NCBI GenBank assembly: GCA_945925985.1
Contig: CAMELV010000001.1
Location: 1 to 64,000 of the forward strand
DNA from: Comamonas sp. lk
GTDB taxonomy: Bacteria > Pseudomonadota > Gammaproteobacteria > Burkholderiales > Burkholderiaceae_C
DNA length: 64,000 nucleotides
Direction: 5' to 3'
The translations under genes were made by a program, and so were the position numbers. The number at the start of each line of letters is the position of its first letter. Within the stretch, counting starts at the first letter, position 1. Under the pieces are notes generated by a model. That model did not search any database. It had not been told where the DNA came from and saw nothing but the letters and a program-made list of their open reading frames with translations. Positions 26,264 through 35,253 of this stretch are shown piece by piece.

Positions 26264-28459
26264 ATGGGGGTAAGTCTTGGTTTGAAGGGCAAGCTGGTGC
26301 TTGCCGGCGTGGCGGTCCAGCTATGTGTGCTGGCAGTGGTTGGCGGTAGTACCTTCTGGTGGGTGGCCCGATACCTTGACGCCGATCAGCAGGAGCATGC
26401 ACGTCAGATCAAACCACTGTTGGTTGCCGCGCTGGCGGTGCCCATGGCTCAGCGCGACTACGCCTCGGTGGCGGCCATCCTCAAAGAAAGCCGGGCCGCC
26501 AGTGAGTTGATGTTTCTGAGCGTGTGCGATGCGAGTGGGAATCTGATCGCCGAAGATGGGGCCGCACCTCCTGCCACAGCCGCTACGCCAAAGACCCCGG
26601 CGGGCAATGCACTGTACGACGAATTTTCTGTCCCACTTAGCCTGGGCGGCCAGGCATTGGGCGTTATCAAGTTTGGCTTGTCCCGAGCCAGCATCGAGCA
26701 GGCCGCGCGCGGAGTGAGCGTCCAGGTCCTGAAGGTGGGCGCGTTGGCGCTGCTGGTGTTTTCATTGCTGCTCTGGTGGATCAGCGTGGCGCTGACCCGG
26801 CCGCTGCAAATGCTGGTGACGGCCACCCGCGATATTCGGGCCGGCAATTACGACATCGATCTTGTGAGTGGTGGTGATGATGAGATTGGTACCCTGGAGT
26901 CGGCATTTATTCTTATGAACATGGAGATTCGGCGCAAGGTCGCTGAGTTGATCGAAAGCGAGGCCTTGCAGCGCCGCTACCTGCGGGAGTCAGTGGCCAA
27001 GCAGGGGCAGGTCGAGCAGGCCTTGCAGCAGGCGGAGGATGCCACGACCGCCAAGTCGGAGTTTTTGGCCAACATGAGCCACGAAATTCGCACACCACTG
27101 AACGCCATTTTGGGTTTCTCGCAACTGCTGCAATCAGCGCCTTTGGACGGCTTGCACCGAGAGTACATTGTCAACCTGCGGCAGGCGGGGGAATCGCTGC
27201 TGCGCATTCTGAACGATGTGCTGGATTATTCCAAGATGGAGGCTGGCCAGCTGGAGTTGGTCAATGAACGCTTTGATCTGAGACACCTGATGAGCGCAGT
27301 GGCCCAATTGTTTTCATTCCAGTTGCTCGAGAAAAACCTGTCCTTGCGGTTGCGGGTCGATGACACCGTGCCGAGGCATCTGGTGGGTGACGCGCTGAGA
27401 TTGCGTCAGATCCTGGTTAACTTGGTAGGTAATGCCATCAAATTTACAGAGCGCGGTGCGATCGAGGTCAGCGTGGATTCCCCGCAGCGTACCGACCAGG
27501 GTCTGACCCTGAAATTTTCGGTGATTGATTCTGGCATTGGCATGGATGCACTGCAGGTAAGCCGCCTCTTTGCCTCTTTTGCGCAAGCAGACAGCTCCAT
27601 CACCCGTCGCTTTGGCGGCACCGGTCTGGGGCTGTCCATTTGTCGCCAACTGGTCGGGTTGATGGGCGGCGGCATCAGCGTTGAGAGCGTGCCCGGTGTA
27701 GGCTCATCGTTCAGTTTCACGGTCAATCTGTCCGAGTCGCAGTCACAGTCTCAGCTGGGCACCGAGCCGTCGGACGAGCCAGTAATGCCAGACCATGGGA
27801 CATCGCTGCGTGACCTGAAAGTGCTGCTGGTTGACGACAATCCGGTCAATGTGATTGTGGCGCGGGCCTTTTTGGATGGGCTGGGCATGCAGGTCACCAC
27901 GTCAGTTGATGGTTTGCAGGCGGTCGACCGGGCGCTGGGCACGAACTTTGACGTGATTCTGATGGATCTCCAGCTGCCAGGCATTGACGGCCTGGAGGCA
28001 ACCCAGCGCATTCGGGCGCAGTTGGGCAACGCAGCCCCGCCGATCATCGCCCTGAGTGCTGCCGACATGAAAGCCGACCATGACGCCTGCCTGTTGGCTG
28101 GCATGGTCGACCATGTCTCGAAACCGATCATGCGGGACCAACTCACCCGGGTGTTGCTGAGGTGGGTCGGCCGCCCCATAGTGACCGCCGTGACGACCGG
28201 TGTCGGCGCCTCCGAGCAGGAGCGTGTCAGCATTGACCACAGTTTGCTGGCGCCCGAGCTGCGGGAACTAGAGCGCTTGCTGGCTAGCAACATGCTGGCG
28301 GCAAGACGTCAACTTGATCAGATTGAGCCTCTGCTGACGCAAACGGCCTTTGAATTGCCGTTTGCGCCCGTCGCTCAGGCTACACGCAAGCTCAAATTTA
28401 AGGCCGCCTTGGCGGCGCTCAGTCAATTCTCGGCTATGCTGCCCTCCAAGCCCCATTGA
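26264..28459 (+). CDS. Hybrid sensor histidine kinase (HAMP-HisKA-HATPase-REC)
   Basis: This 731-residue membrane kinase has TM1 at about 10-34, a periplasmic sensor region of about 120 residues and TM2 at about 157-176. HAMP spans about 177-230, a coiled coil precedes HisKA, and H273 lies in [17 protein letters not shown]. The ATPase boxes are LVNLVGNAIKFTE, DSGIGM and GGTGLGLSICRQ. One receiver has VILMDLQLPGIDG as its phospho-acceptor site. A poorly conserved C-terminal helical region may be a degenerate HPt. It follows the PhnD-like gene by 5 bp and precedes the next kinase by 7 bp. Confidence 0.93.
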   Translation: MGVSLGLKGKLVLAGVAVQLCVLAVVGGSTFWWVARYLDADQQEHARQIKPLLVAALAVPMAQRDYASVAAILKESRAASELMFLSVCDASGNLIAEDGAAPPATAATPKTPAGNALYDEFSVPLSLGGQALGVIKFGLSRASIEQAARGVSVQVLKVGALALLVFSLLLWWISVALTRPLQMLVTATRDIRAGNYDIDLVSGGDDEIGTLESAFILMNMEIRRKVAELIESEALQRRYLRESVAKQGQVEQALQQAEDATTAKSEFLANMSHEIRTPLNAILGFSQLLQSAPLDGLHREYIVNLRQAGESLLRILNDVLDYSKMEAGQLELVNERFDLRHLMSAVAQLFSFQLLEKNLSLRLRVDDTVPRHLVGDALRLRQILVNLVGNAIKFTERGAIEVSVDSPQRTDQGLTLKFSVIDSGIGMDALQVSRLFASFAQADSSITRRFGGTGLGLSICRQLVGLMGGGISVESVPGVGSSFSFTVNLSESQSQSQLGTEPSDEPVMPDHGTSLRDLKVLLVDDNPVNVIVARAFLDGLGMQVTTSVDGLQAVDRALGTNFDVILMDLQLPGIDGLEATQRIRAQLGNAAPPIIALSAADMKADHDACLLAGMVDHVSKPIMRDQLTRVLLRWVGRPIVTAVTTGVGASEQERVSIDHSLLAPELRELERLLASNMLAARRQLDQIEPLLTQTAFELPFAPVAQATRKLKFKAALAALSQFSAMLPSKPH

Positions 28460-28466
28460 CTCCGAC

Positions 28467-31238
28467 ATGCTGAACGACGCCCGAATCCTCATCATCGATG
28501 ACATCATCGAGAACGTGGAGGTTCTTGGGGAGGTCTTGGCCAGCCTCTACAACGTTCAGTTCGCCACTTCGGGGGTTGAGGGCTTGGCGCTGGTAAGGCA
28601 CCAGCGACCAGACCTGATCTTGCTCGACGTGATGATGCCCGGCATGGATGGGTATGCCGTGTGTGCCACGCTCAAAGCTGACCCGGACACGCGCAACATT
28701 CCCGTGATTTTTGTCACGGCCAAGAACGATGCCGAAAGCGAGTCTCGCGCCCTGGCCGAAGGCGCGGTGGATTTCATCCACAAGCCCATTAATCAAGAGG
28801 TTGTGCGGGCACGCGTAGGCCTGCACCTGGCCCTGAAAAATCGTGAAGGCCAGCTGAGTAAGCTCAATGAAGACCTGGAACAAAAGGTGAAGCAGCGCAC
28901 AATGGCTCTGCGCGATGCACTGACTCAGGCCGAGGGTGCAACACGCATGAAGTCAGAGTTCCTGGCCAATATGAGCCATGAGATTCGAACCCCCATGAAC
29001 GCCATTATTGGCATGACGCACCTGATCCAGGGCACGGAGCTCACACCCCGGCAACGCAATTACCTGGGCAAGATCGAGGCCTCCAGCCACCATTTGCTGG
29101 GCATCATTAACGACATCCTTGACCTGTCCAAAATTCAGGCCGGCAAGATGAGCACGGAAATCGTCGATTTCACGCTGGAGCACCTGCTGGACAACGTAGT
29201 GGGCTTGGTGGCCGAAAAGGCAGCTGATAAGGGGCTAGAGTTGATTGTGAACATGGCGCGTGACGTGCCGGCCAATCTCCTTGGCGACCCATTGCGCCTG
29301 GGGCAGATTCTGGTCAACTATGCCAATAATGCGGTCAAATTCACTGACCGAGGCGAGGTCGAGATCTCGGTGTCGGTGGTCAAGCGCCAGGATCATGAGG
29401 TTGTTTTGCGCTTCGCTGTGCGCGACACGGGCATCGGGATCGACGAGAACCAGCGCCAAAAATTGTTCAAGGATTTTGAGCAGGGCGACAGCTCCACAAC
29501 CCGAAAATATGGTGGCACCGGCCTTGGCCTTGCGATCGTCAGCCGGCTGGTCGAGCTGATGGGAGGCCAGTACGGCGTGGACAGCCAGCCCGGCCTTGGT
29601 TCGACGTTCTGGTTTAACCTGGGCTTGGAAATCCGCGGCGAGGCGCCAACACTGACGATCCCATCAGACGCTCTTCACAACTGGCGGGTCTTGGTGGTGG
29701 ACGACAACGCCGGAGCACGAGCGCGGCTGCGCGACATGCTGACCGGCATGAGCATGATCGTCGAGACGGCCGATGGCGGCGCTGCGGCCTTGCAGGCGAT
29801 TCGCAGCGCGCAGGAACAGGGGCATGGCCATGATGTGGTCCTACTAGATTGGAAAATGCCCGATATGACGGGCGTGGACCTGGCGCGTCAGATCCGGACC
29901 ATGGCGTTGACCAGGCAGCCGCACCTTTGCCTTGTGATGGCCTTTGGGCGCGATCACCTGTATGCCTCGGCCAAGCCCGAGGGCCTGGACAGCTTGTTGG
30001 TCAAGCCGGTGAGTCCCTCGGTGCTGTTCGATCACATGATGCGGGTGCTGGGGCGCGAAGCATTTCAGACTCCGCCTGCCCTGGCGGTCAGTGGCCCGCC
30101 CGTCAACACGATGGACCTTGACCCACTGCGAGGTGCCCGTGTTTTGCTGGTGGAAGACAACGAGATCAACCGGGAAGTCGCCAGTGAGATGCTGAAGGAT
30201 GCCGGCATTCACGTTACCGCGGCCGAGCACGGCCAGCAGGCGCTTGACCGCCTGCTGGCGGGCGAACTGTTTGACATTGTTCTGATGGACATGCAAATGC
30301 CGGTGCTCGATGGGCTGGCCGCCACAGCGGCGATTCGGGCGCTGCCTGCGCATGAGGCCTTGCCCATCGTGGCCATGACGGCCAACGCCATGGCAAGTGA
30401 TCGGCAGCGTTGCCTTGATGCAGGCATGAATGATTTTGTGGCTAAGCCGATTGACCCTAAGCAGCTCTGGGGCGCCTTGTTGCGCTGGATGCCGCGCGGT
30501 TCTGTGGCCAGCCGGGCGGGCGCGGTGGCAACCGTGCCACCGCCCTTAAGTGGAGCAGACCTGCCCATTGAGGCGCTGTTGCAGCTGCCCTGGGCCATCG
30601 ACGGGCTCGATGCTGCCCTGGGCTTGCGCCGTTGCCTGGGCAAGCCGGAGCTATACCGCTCACTGCTCAGGCAATTTATGGACCGTCAAGGCAATATCGG
30701 GCAAGAGTTGCAAGAGGCCATTGACCGGGCCCAATGGGTCGCCGCCCAGCGTTTGGCGCATACCTTCAAAAGTGTCGCGGGAAACCTGGGTGCTTTGCGA
30801 CTTCAGGACCAGGCCGAGGCCTTGGAGCGGGGCATCAGCGAGCACCAGGGCGCCCCGGTGGAGCGAGCCGCCTTCTTGTACCAGATCCAGGCCATTGACC
30901 AAAGCATGCATATCCTGAGCAAGCAACTCGTAGCGGCACTGGGCCTGACCCAGCCGCTCCCGTTGCCGGCTGAGCCCGCAGCGGGAGCGGGGGTCAGCAG
31001 CGACGGTAACGCTGCCTTGCAGGCTGTCCGTACCGATTTGGTTCGTTTGTTGACGCAGGGCGAGTTTGGCGCCGTCGAGCTGTTAGAGCGCAATAGCGCC
31101 CAGTTGGCGCAAGCCATGGGGGCTGACTTTGATCGGCTGGCTCGCGCGGTGGAGGCCTTTGACTTTGACAGCGCGCTGGCGATCTTGGGCAGCATGGCAC
31201 CCACTGATCAACCCACGGTGCAAGCGGCCCATGAATAA
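28467..31238 (+). CDS. Soluble hybrid kinase REC-HisKA-HATPase-REC-REC-HPt
   Basis: This 923-residue cytoplasmic phosphorelay protein starts with a receiver (D54 in LILLDVMMPGMDG, lysine in FIHKPI). A coiled coil and a HisKA domain with [18 protein letters not shown] follow, then an ATPase with NYANNAVKFTD, DTGIGI and GGTGLGLAIV. Two further receivers (VVLLDWKMPDMTG and [13 protein letters not shown]) precede an HPt domain with LAHTFKSVAGNLGA. The start at 28467 (MLNDARILIIDD) excludes 39 upstream codons that overlap the preceding kinase. With a receiver at its front it can take phosphate from the upstream kinase and relay it onward. Confidence 0.93.
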   Translation: MLNDARILIIDDIIENVEVLGEVLASLYNVQFATSGVEGLALVRHQRPDLILLDVMMPGMDGYAVCATLKADPDTRNIPVIFVTAKNDAESESRALAEGAVDFIHKPINQEVVRARVGLHLALKNREGQLSKLNEDLEQKVKQRTMALRDALTQAEGATRMKSEFLANMSHEIRTPMNAIIGMTHLIQGTELTPRQRNYLGKIEASSHHLLGIINDILDLSKIQAGKMSTEIVDFTLEHLLDNVVGLVAEKAADKGLELIVNMARDVPANLLGDPLRLGQILVNYANNAVKFTDRGEVEISVSVVKRQDHEVVLRFAVRDTGIGIDENQRQKLFKDFEQGDSSTTRKYGGTGLGLAIVSRLVELMGGQYGVDSQPGLGSTFWFNLGLEIRGEAPTLTIPSDALHNWRVLVVDDNAGARARLRDMLTGMSMIVETADGGAAALQAIRSAQEQGHGHDVVLLDWKMPDMTGVDLARQIRTMALTRQPHLCLVMAFGRDHLYASAKPEGLDSLLVKPVSPSVLFDHMMRVLGREAFQTPPALAVSGPPVNTMDLDPLRGARVLLVEDNEINREVASEMLKDAGIHVTAAEHGQQALDRLLAGELFDIVLMDMQMPVLDGLAATAAIRALPAHEALPIVAMTANAMASDRQRCLDAGMNDFVAKPIDPKQLWGALLRWMPRGSVASRAGAVATVPPPLSGADLPIEALLQLPWAIDGLDAALGLRRCLGKPELYRSLLRQFMDRQGNIGQELQEAIDRAQWVAAQRLAHTFKSVAGNLGALRLQDQAEALERGISEHQGAPVERAAFLYQIQAIDQSMHILSKQLVAALGLTQPLPLPAEPAAGAGVSSDGNAALQAVRTDLVRLLTQGEFGAVELLERNSAQLAQAMGADFDRLARAVEAFDFDSALAILGSMAPTDQPTVQAAHE

Positions 31239-32343
31239 CAGTGTCCTGCAGACCAAAGCCAGGGCAACGGTCATGGTGGTGGATGACACGCCGCAAAATC
31301 TTGTGCTGATGACCGAGTTGCTTCGTCAAGATTACCGGATTCTGGTGGCCAATGGGGGTGAGCGCGCCCTCACGCTCTTGGGCAGCGAGTCCTTGCCAGA
31401 CTTGATCCTGCTTGACATCATGATGCCTGATCTGGATGGCTATGAGGTGCTGCGGCGCGTCAAGGCAAACCCCCTGACCCGTGACATTCCGGTGATATTC
31501 CTGACGGCCAAGTCAGAGCTGGCAGACGAGATCCTGGGCTTGGCGCTGGGCGCGGTGGATTACATCACCAAGCCCATCAGCCCGCCGATTGTGCAGGCGC
31601 GGGTGCGCACCCACTTGGCACTTAAGGCGGCCGCTGACTTTTTGCGTGACAAGTCCGTTTATCTGGAAACTGAAGTGACCCGCCGGACCAAGCAGCTCAG
31701 CACCATTCAGGACGTGACGGTGCTGGCCATGTCGTCCATGGCGGAGACCAGGGACAATGAAACCGGCAACCATATCCTGCGCACGCAGCGCTATGTGAGA
31801 CGCCTGGCGCTGCAGTTGCAAGGGCACCCCCGGTTCAGCCACGTGATGGGCGATGCCTACATCGATCTCTTGTTCAAGTCGGCGCCGCTGCACGACATTG
31901 GCAAGGTCGGCATTCCTGATCATATTTTGCTCAAGCCGGGAACCCTGACTGCGGCTGAATTTGAGGTCATGAAGACACACACGACCATCGGCTTTGATTC
32001 GATTGTGCGGGCTGAAAAAGCCTTGGGCGTTGAGGTTGATTTCCTGCTGCTGGCCAAGGAAATCGCCCTGTCTCATCAAGAAAAATGGGATGGCAGCGGC
32101 TACCCGCAGGGCCTGGTTGCCGACGCGATTCCGCTGTCAGCCCGACTGATGGCGGTGGCCGACGTCTACGATGCCCTGATCAGCAAGCGGGTCTACAAAG
32201 ATGCGATGACGCATGAGCAGGCGATGGCCATCATGGGCCAAGGGCGAGGCTCCCATTTTGACCCGGACATCCTGGATGCATTTTTTGACACCCAAGAGGA
32301 TTTTCGCGCCATTGCGGCGCAGTACACCGACGAAGGCATCTAA
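31231..32343 (+). CDS. REC-HD-GYP cyclic-di-GMP phosphodiesterase
   Basis: This 370-residue response regulator has an N-terminal receiver (D62 in LILLDIMMPDLDG, lysine in YITKPI) and an HD-GYP domain with ETRDNETGNHILRTQRYV, LHDIGKVGIPD and HQEKWDGSGYPQG. HD-GYP proteins hydrolyse cyclic-di-GMP. The ATG overlaps the preceding kinase stop by 8 bp. It is the output of the PhnD-like/kinase/kinase operon, so ligand sensing is expected to alter cyclic-di-GMP. Confidence 0.95.
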   Translation: MNNSVLQTKARATVMVVDDTPQNLVLMTELLRQDYRILVANGGERALTLLGSESLPDLILLDIMMPDLDGYEVLRRVKANPLTRDIPVIFLTAKSELADEILGLALGAVDYITKPISPPIVQARVRTHLALKAAADFLRDKSVYLETEVTRRTKQLSTIQDVTVLAMSSMAETRDNETGNHILRTQRYVRRLALQLQGHPRFSHVMGDAYIDLLFKSAPLHDIGKVGIPDHILLKPGTLTAAEFEVMKTHTTIGFDSIVRAEKALGVEVDFLLLAKEIALSHQEKWDGSGYPQGLVADAIPLSARLMAVADVYDALISKRVYKDAMTHEQAMAIMGQGRGSHFDPDILDAFFDTQEDFRAIAAQYTDEGI

Positions 32344-32407
32344 GGTCTGTGACGTCTTGTGCTTACCTTGCGAAACATTTCTGAAGAAGCTGAGTCCGGA
32401 TGGCCCG

Positions 32408-32423
32408 ATTCTTTAATGCCGAT
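32408..32423 (+). repeat. 16-bp direct repeat, copy 1 (left of BLUF gene)
   Basis: ATTCTTTAATGCCGAT occurs here and again at 32999-33014, bracketing the BLUF gene. This copy sits in the loop of a GGCCCG/CGGGCC inverted repeat (32402-32439) after the HD-GYP gene. It could be a target-site or recombination scar. Confidence 0.75.
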
Positions 32424-32448
32424 ATCTTACGGACGGGCCTACTTGAAT

Positions 32449-32880
32449 TCAATCGATCCATTTACCGTAGCACAAGAAATCCCTGACTGCAGACATTGCT
32501 ACGTCTTCAGCTTGCAAAGCTTGATTTGCGATGTTTAAGAAACGCTGCTCATCAACTTCTATGGATGCCATCGACCAGTCACTGAAGTCACGGGCCACAA
32601 CAGCGTTGAATCTTAAAAGAAGGAAATCTGAATGACGTGGGTCATTTTCAATGACTTTAAAGAGTGAATTGACATTGGCTGCAGAGCCTTCAAGCACTTG
32701 AAGGAACCAGCCTGAATGTGAGATCAGAACCCCCGTGATTCCGCGCGTAGGATTGTTGCGCAGACAGGTGGCCATTAATTTCTCGTAGTCAGCACCCTCA
32801 ATCAGTGAACGGCTTCGGTACACCAATTGAATGAGTTGTTGATCAAGGGCATGTATTGAATCGGTAAAAGAGGAAGTCAT
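32449..32880 (-). CDS. BLUF-domain blue-light photoreceptor (short, PixD-like)
   Basis: This 143-residue FAD-binding blue-light sensor has LVYRSR with Y21, RNNPTRGITGVL with N43, FLQVLEG with Q61 and DWSM with W102/M104. These align in spacing with the photocycle residues of AppA (Y21, N45, Q63, W104, M106). There is no attached output domain, so it must signal through a partner protein. Base composition is visibly lower in GC than the neighbours. The gene is flanked by 16-bp direct repeats and lies between an HD-GYP gene and ybeY, which suggests acquisition. GAGAA or AAAGG upstream serves as the ribosome binding site. Confidence 0.92.
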   Translation of the reverse strand: MTSSFTDSIHALDQQLIQLVYRSRSLIEGADYEKLMATCLRNNPTRGITGVLISHSGWFLQVLEGSAANVNSLFKVIENDPRHSDFLLLRFNAVVARDFSDWSMASIEVDEQRFLNIANQALQAEDVAMSAVRDFLCYGKWID

Positions 32881-32998
32881 TTCTCAAACCTTTGCTGTTA
32901 AATCACCTTTGGGGCCACCAGTAGGGTTCGTTACGGTGAACCTGCCCCTGTTTGACGTACCGCTTAGCCGTTCAATTATCCGGTTTTCAATTGCCCCC

Positions 32999-33014
32999 AT
33001 TCTTTAATGCCGAT
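32999..33014 (+). repeat. 16-bp direct repeat, copy 2 (right of BLUF gene)
   Basis: This copy is identical to 32408-32423. Both are preceded by CCC plus one variable base. It lies between the BLUF promoter region and the 3' end of ybeY. Confidence 0.75.
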
Positions 33015-33025
33015 TGACAACAGGG

Positions 33026-33070
33026 GTTGGCTGAATGGGCGTTGGCTCAATGGGCTTTGGTTCAATAGGG
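33026..33070. repeat. Three imperfect 15-bp tandem repeats at the ybeY 3' end
   Basis: GTTGGCTGAATGGGC, GTTGGCTCAATGGGC and TTTGGTTCAATAGGG follow each other, and the last covers the ybeY stop codon. In another minus-strand frame they encode a repeated PIEPx-type pentapeptide, but that frame is not the ybeY frame. Confidence 0.65.
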
Positions 33071-33511
33071 GCTGTCAAAGCCAAGCCGCGCCAGGATGGC
33101 GGTTTCTTGTGCTTCCATGGCCAGGGCATCGGGCTCGCTCTTTTCATGGTCCCAGCCCTGCGCGTGCAAGGCACCGTGCACCAACAAGTGCGCGTAGTGG
33201 GCTCGCAAGGGTTTGCCCTGCAACAGCGCTTCACTGGCCACCACCGGTGCGCACAGGACCAGGTCGGCCATGACCAACGGCGTCTGGGCGTAGTCAAAGG
33301 TCAGCACGTTGGTGGCGTAGTCCTTGTGCCGGTAGTCACGGTTCAGTGCCCGGCCTTCTTCGGCGTCCACGATGCGCACGGTGATTTCAGCATCGCTGGT
33401 CAGCGCATGCCGCAGCCAGCGTGTCACCTGGTGTCTCGGCAGGGCGGCACGGTGCTGCGCCAGCGCGGTCAGTCGGCCAAACTGCAGTGACAGGGTCAAA
33501 GACTTGAGCAT
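33062..33511 (-). CDS. ybeY: Endoribonuclease YbeY
   Basis: This 149-residue zinc-dependent RNase acts in 16S rRNA 3'-end maturation and ribosome quality control. The metal motif is [16 protein letters not shown] (HxxxHxxxxxH). [19 protein letters not shown] is the other family signature. It lies downstream of ybeZ in the conserved order. The gap to ybeZ carries one copy of the 57-bp dispersed element. Confidence 0.95.
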   Translation of the reverse strand: MLKSLTLSLQFGRLTALAQHRAALPRHQVTRWLRHALTSDAEITVRIVDAEEGRALNRDYRHKDYATNVLTFDYAQTPLVMADLVLCAPVVASEALLQGKPLRAHYAHLLVHGALHAQGWDHEKSEPDALAMEAQETAILARLGFDSPY

Positions 33512-33522
33512 GGATTAAGGGT

Positions 33523-33579
33523 AAAAAGTGGCCCTAGGCCACGCCGTTATTGAAGTGTTAGCTATTTTTTTAGTAGCAA
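33523..33579 (+). repeat. 57-bp dispersed element, copy A (intergenic)
   Basis: It starts AAAAAGTGGC and ends GTAGCAA, with TAGCTATT at positions 37-44. It aligns without gaps over 57 bp to copies at 38232, 45821 and 63840. It lies in the ybeZ-ybeY gap. Confidence 0.75.
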
Positions 33580-33584
33580 AATGG

Positions 33585-34532
33585 CTAATCGTCTTTTCGC
33601 CCGGCCGGCCGGCTTGGCGCATCGTAGGCGTCCACAATGCGGGCGACCAGTGGGTGGCGAACCACATCGGCGCTGGTGAAGCGGCAAATCGCGACGCCTT
33701 GTACCCGTTTGAGCACCCGCTCAGCATCGATCAGGCCACTGAGTTGGGTCTTGGGCAGGTCGATCTGGCTCACATCGCCGGTCACCACCGCCCGGGACCC
33801 AAAGCCGATGCGGGTTAGAAACATCTTCATTTGCTCGGGTGTGGTGTTTTGGGCCTCGTCCAGAATCACAAAGGCATTGCTCAGCGTGCGCCCGCGCATG
33901 AACGCCAGCGGTGCGATCTCCAGCGCCTGGCGCTCAAACGCCTTGTGCACTGCGTCAAACCCCATCAGCTCGTACAAGGCGTCATACAGGGGGCGCAGGT
34001 AGGGGTCGACCTTCTGGCTCAAGTCGCCCGGCAAAAAGCCCAGCCGTTCGCCGGCTTCTACGGCGGGGCGTGTCAGGACGATGCGCTGCACTGCGCTGCG
34101 CTGCAGGGCGTCGACGGCCATGGCAACCGCCAGATAGGTCTTGCCGGTGCCCGCCGGGCCAATGCCAAAGGTGATGTCCTGGGAGGCGATGTTGTCCAGG
34201 TACAGCGCCTGGTTGGGGGTGCGTGCGCGCAGGTCACTGCGCCGGGTCTGCAGGGTGGGGTGGTCGGCGTGGTCCATGGCCCCGTCGCCGGCCAGCATCA
34301 GTTGAACGGTGGCAGGTTCAATCGGGCGGGCGGCCAGTTCGTACAGCGCCTGCAGCAGTTCCATGCCGCGCTTGGCCTGCGCCTTGGTGCCGTCCACCTT
34401 GAACTGCTCGTGCCGGTGTGCAATCTTGACCTGCAGTGCCACCTCGATGCTGCGCAGATGGGCGTCAGTTGGGCCGCACAGGTGCGACAGGCGGGTGTTG
34501 TTCAGTGGGGAAAACAGGTGGCGCAGGATCAA
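33585..34532 (-). CDS. ybeZ: PhoH family ATPase YbeZ
   Basis: This 315-residue P-loop NTPase partners with YbeY in RNA processing. Walker A is [11 protein letters not shown], Walker B is [15 protein letters not shown], and [16 protein letters not shown] is the PhoH hallmark. An N-terminal KH-like segment ([16 protein letters not shown]) precedes the ATPase. It diverges from ruvA across 39 bp and reads into ybeY. Confidence 0.95.
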   Translation of the reverse strand: MILRHLFSPLNNTRLSHLCGPTDAHLRSIEVALQVKIAHRHEQFKVDGTKAQAKRGMELLQALYELAARPIEPATVQLMLAGDGAMDHADHPTLQTRRSDLRARTPNQALYLDNIASQDITFGIGPAGTGKTYLAVAMAVDALQRSAVQRIVLTRPAVEAGERLGFLPGDLSQKVDPYLRPLYDALYELMGFDAVHKAFERQALEIAPLAFMRGRTLSNAFVILDEAQNTTPEQMKMFLTRIGFGSRAVVTGDVSQIDLPKTQLSGLIDAERVLKRVQGVAICRFTSADVVRHPLVARIVDAYDAPSRPAGRKDD

Positions 34533-34571
34533 GCTGATAATTCCTTAAAAGGCTTCAATGATAGGCATGAA

Positions 34572-35144
34572 ATGATCGGCAAACTCACCGGCACGCTGGA
34601 CGACAAGAATCCGCCCCAGATCCTGATCGATTGTCATGGCGTGGGCTACGAGGTGCAGGTGCCGATGAGCACCTTCTACAACCTTCCCGAACGCGGCCAG
34701 ACGGTCAGCCTGCTGACGCATTTTGTGGTGCGCGAAGACGCACAACTGCTCTATGGCTTTGCCACTGCGGGTGAACGCGAGGCGTTTCGCCAACTGATCA
34801 AGATCGCCGGCGTCGGGCCGCGCACCGCGCTCTCGGTGTTGTCAGGCATGAGCGTGGCCGAGCTGGCGCAGGCGGTGACCGTGCAGGAGGCCGGTCGACT
34901 GGTCAAGGTGCCCGGCATTGGCAAGAAAACCGCCGAGCGGCTGCTGCTGGAGCTCAAGGGCAAGCTCGGGCCTGACATTGGCCTAGCGGCCGGCCCCAGC
35001 AGCGATGCGCAATCTGACATCCTGCAGGCGCTGCTGGCGCTGGGTTACAACGACCGCGAAGCCGCCGCCGCCCTGAAGGCCCTGCCCGCCGACGTCGGTG
35101 TCAGCGACGGCATCAAACTCGCCCTCAAGGCCCTCGCCAAATAG
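34572..35144 (+). CDS. ruvA: Holliday junction helicase subunit RuvA
   Basis: This 190-residue junction-binding subunit tetramerises on four-way DNA and loads RuvB. The canonical start [15 protein letters not shown] is followed by [10 protein letters not shown], two helix-hairpin-helix motifs ([13 protein letters not shown] and [16 protein letters not shown]) and the C-terminal RuvB-binding helices with [16 protein letters not shown]. The longer frame upstream overlaps ybeZ and is rejected. ruvB lies 1.5 kb away, separated by a carbonic anhydrase gene on the other strand. Confidence 0.97.
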   Translation: MIGKLTGTLDDKNPPQILIDCHGVGYEVQVPMSTFYNLPERGQTVSLLTHFVVREDAQLLYGFATAGEREAFRQLIKIAGVGPRTALSVLSGMSVAELAQAVTVQEAGRLVKVPGIGKKTAERLLLELKGKLGPDIGLAAGPSSDAQSDILQALLALGYNDREAAAALKALPADVGVSDGIKLALKALAK

Positions 35145-35170
35145 GCCGGGGCAGAGGCACAACCCAGGCA

Positions 35171-35201
35171 GTCATGGATGCCCGGTCAAGCCGGGCATGA
35201 C
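35171..35201. repeat. Palindromic intergenic repeat, short form (between convergent genes)
   Basis: ATGCCCGG pairs with CCGGGCAT around a 5-nt loop, with GTCATGG before and GAC after. It is related in sequence to the elements at 37701, 49151 and 63471. Its place between the ruvA and carbonic anhydrase 3' ends suits a bidirectional transcription stop, although it has no T-run. Confidence 0.65.
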
Positions 35202-35253
35202 GGAGTGGGCTTGGGCAGCGACCCACACAAAGTGGGGGAGCGTGGGGGCTAAC

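Noticed and set aside
33831..34571. Long upstream extension of the ruvA frame
   Set aside because: It is antisense to ybeZ; RuvA has a canonical start MIGKLTG at 34572.
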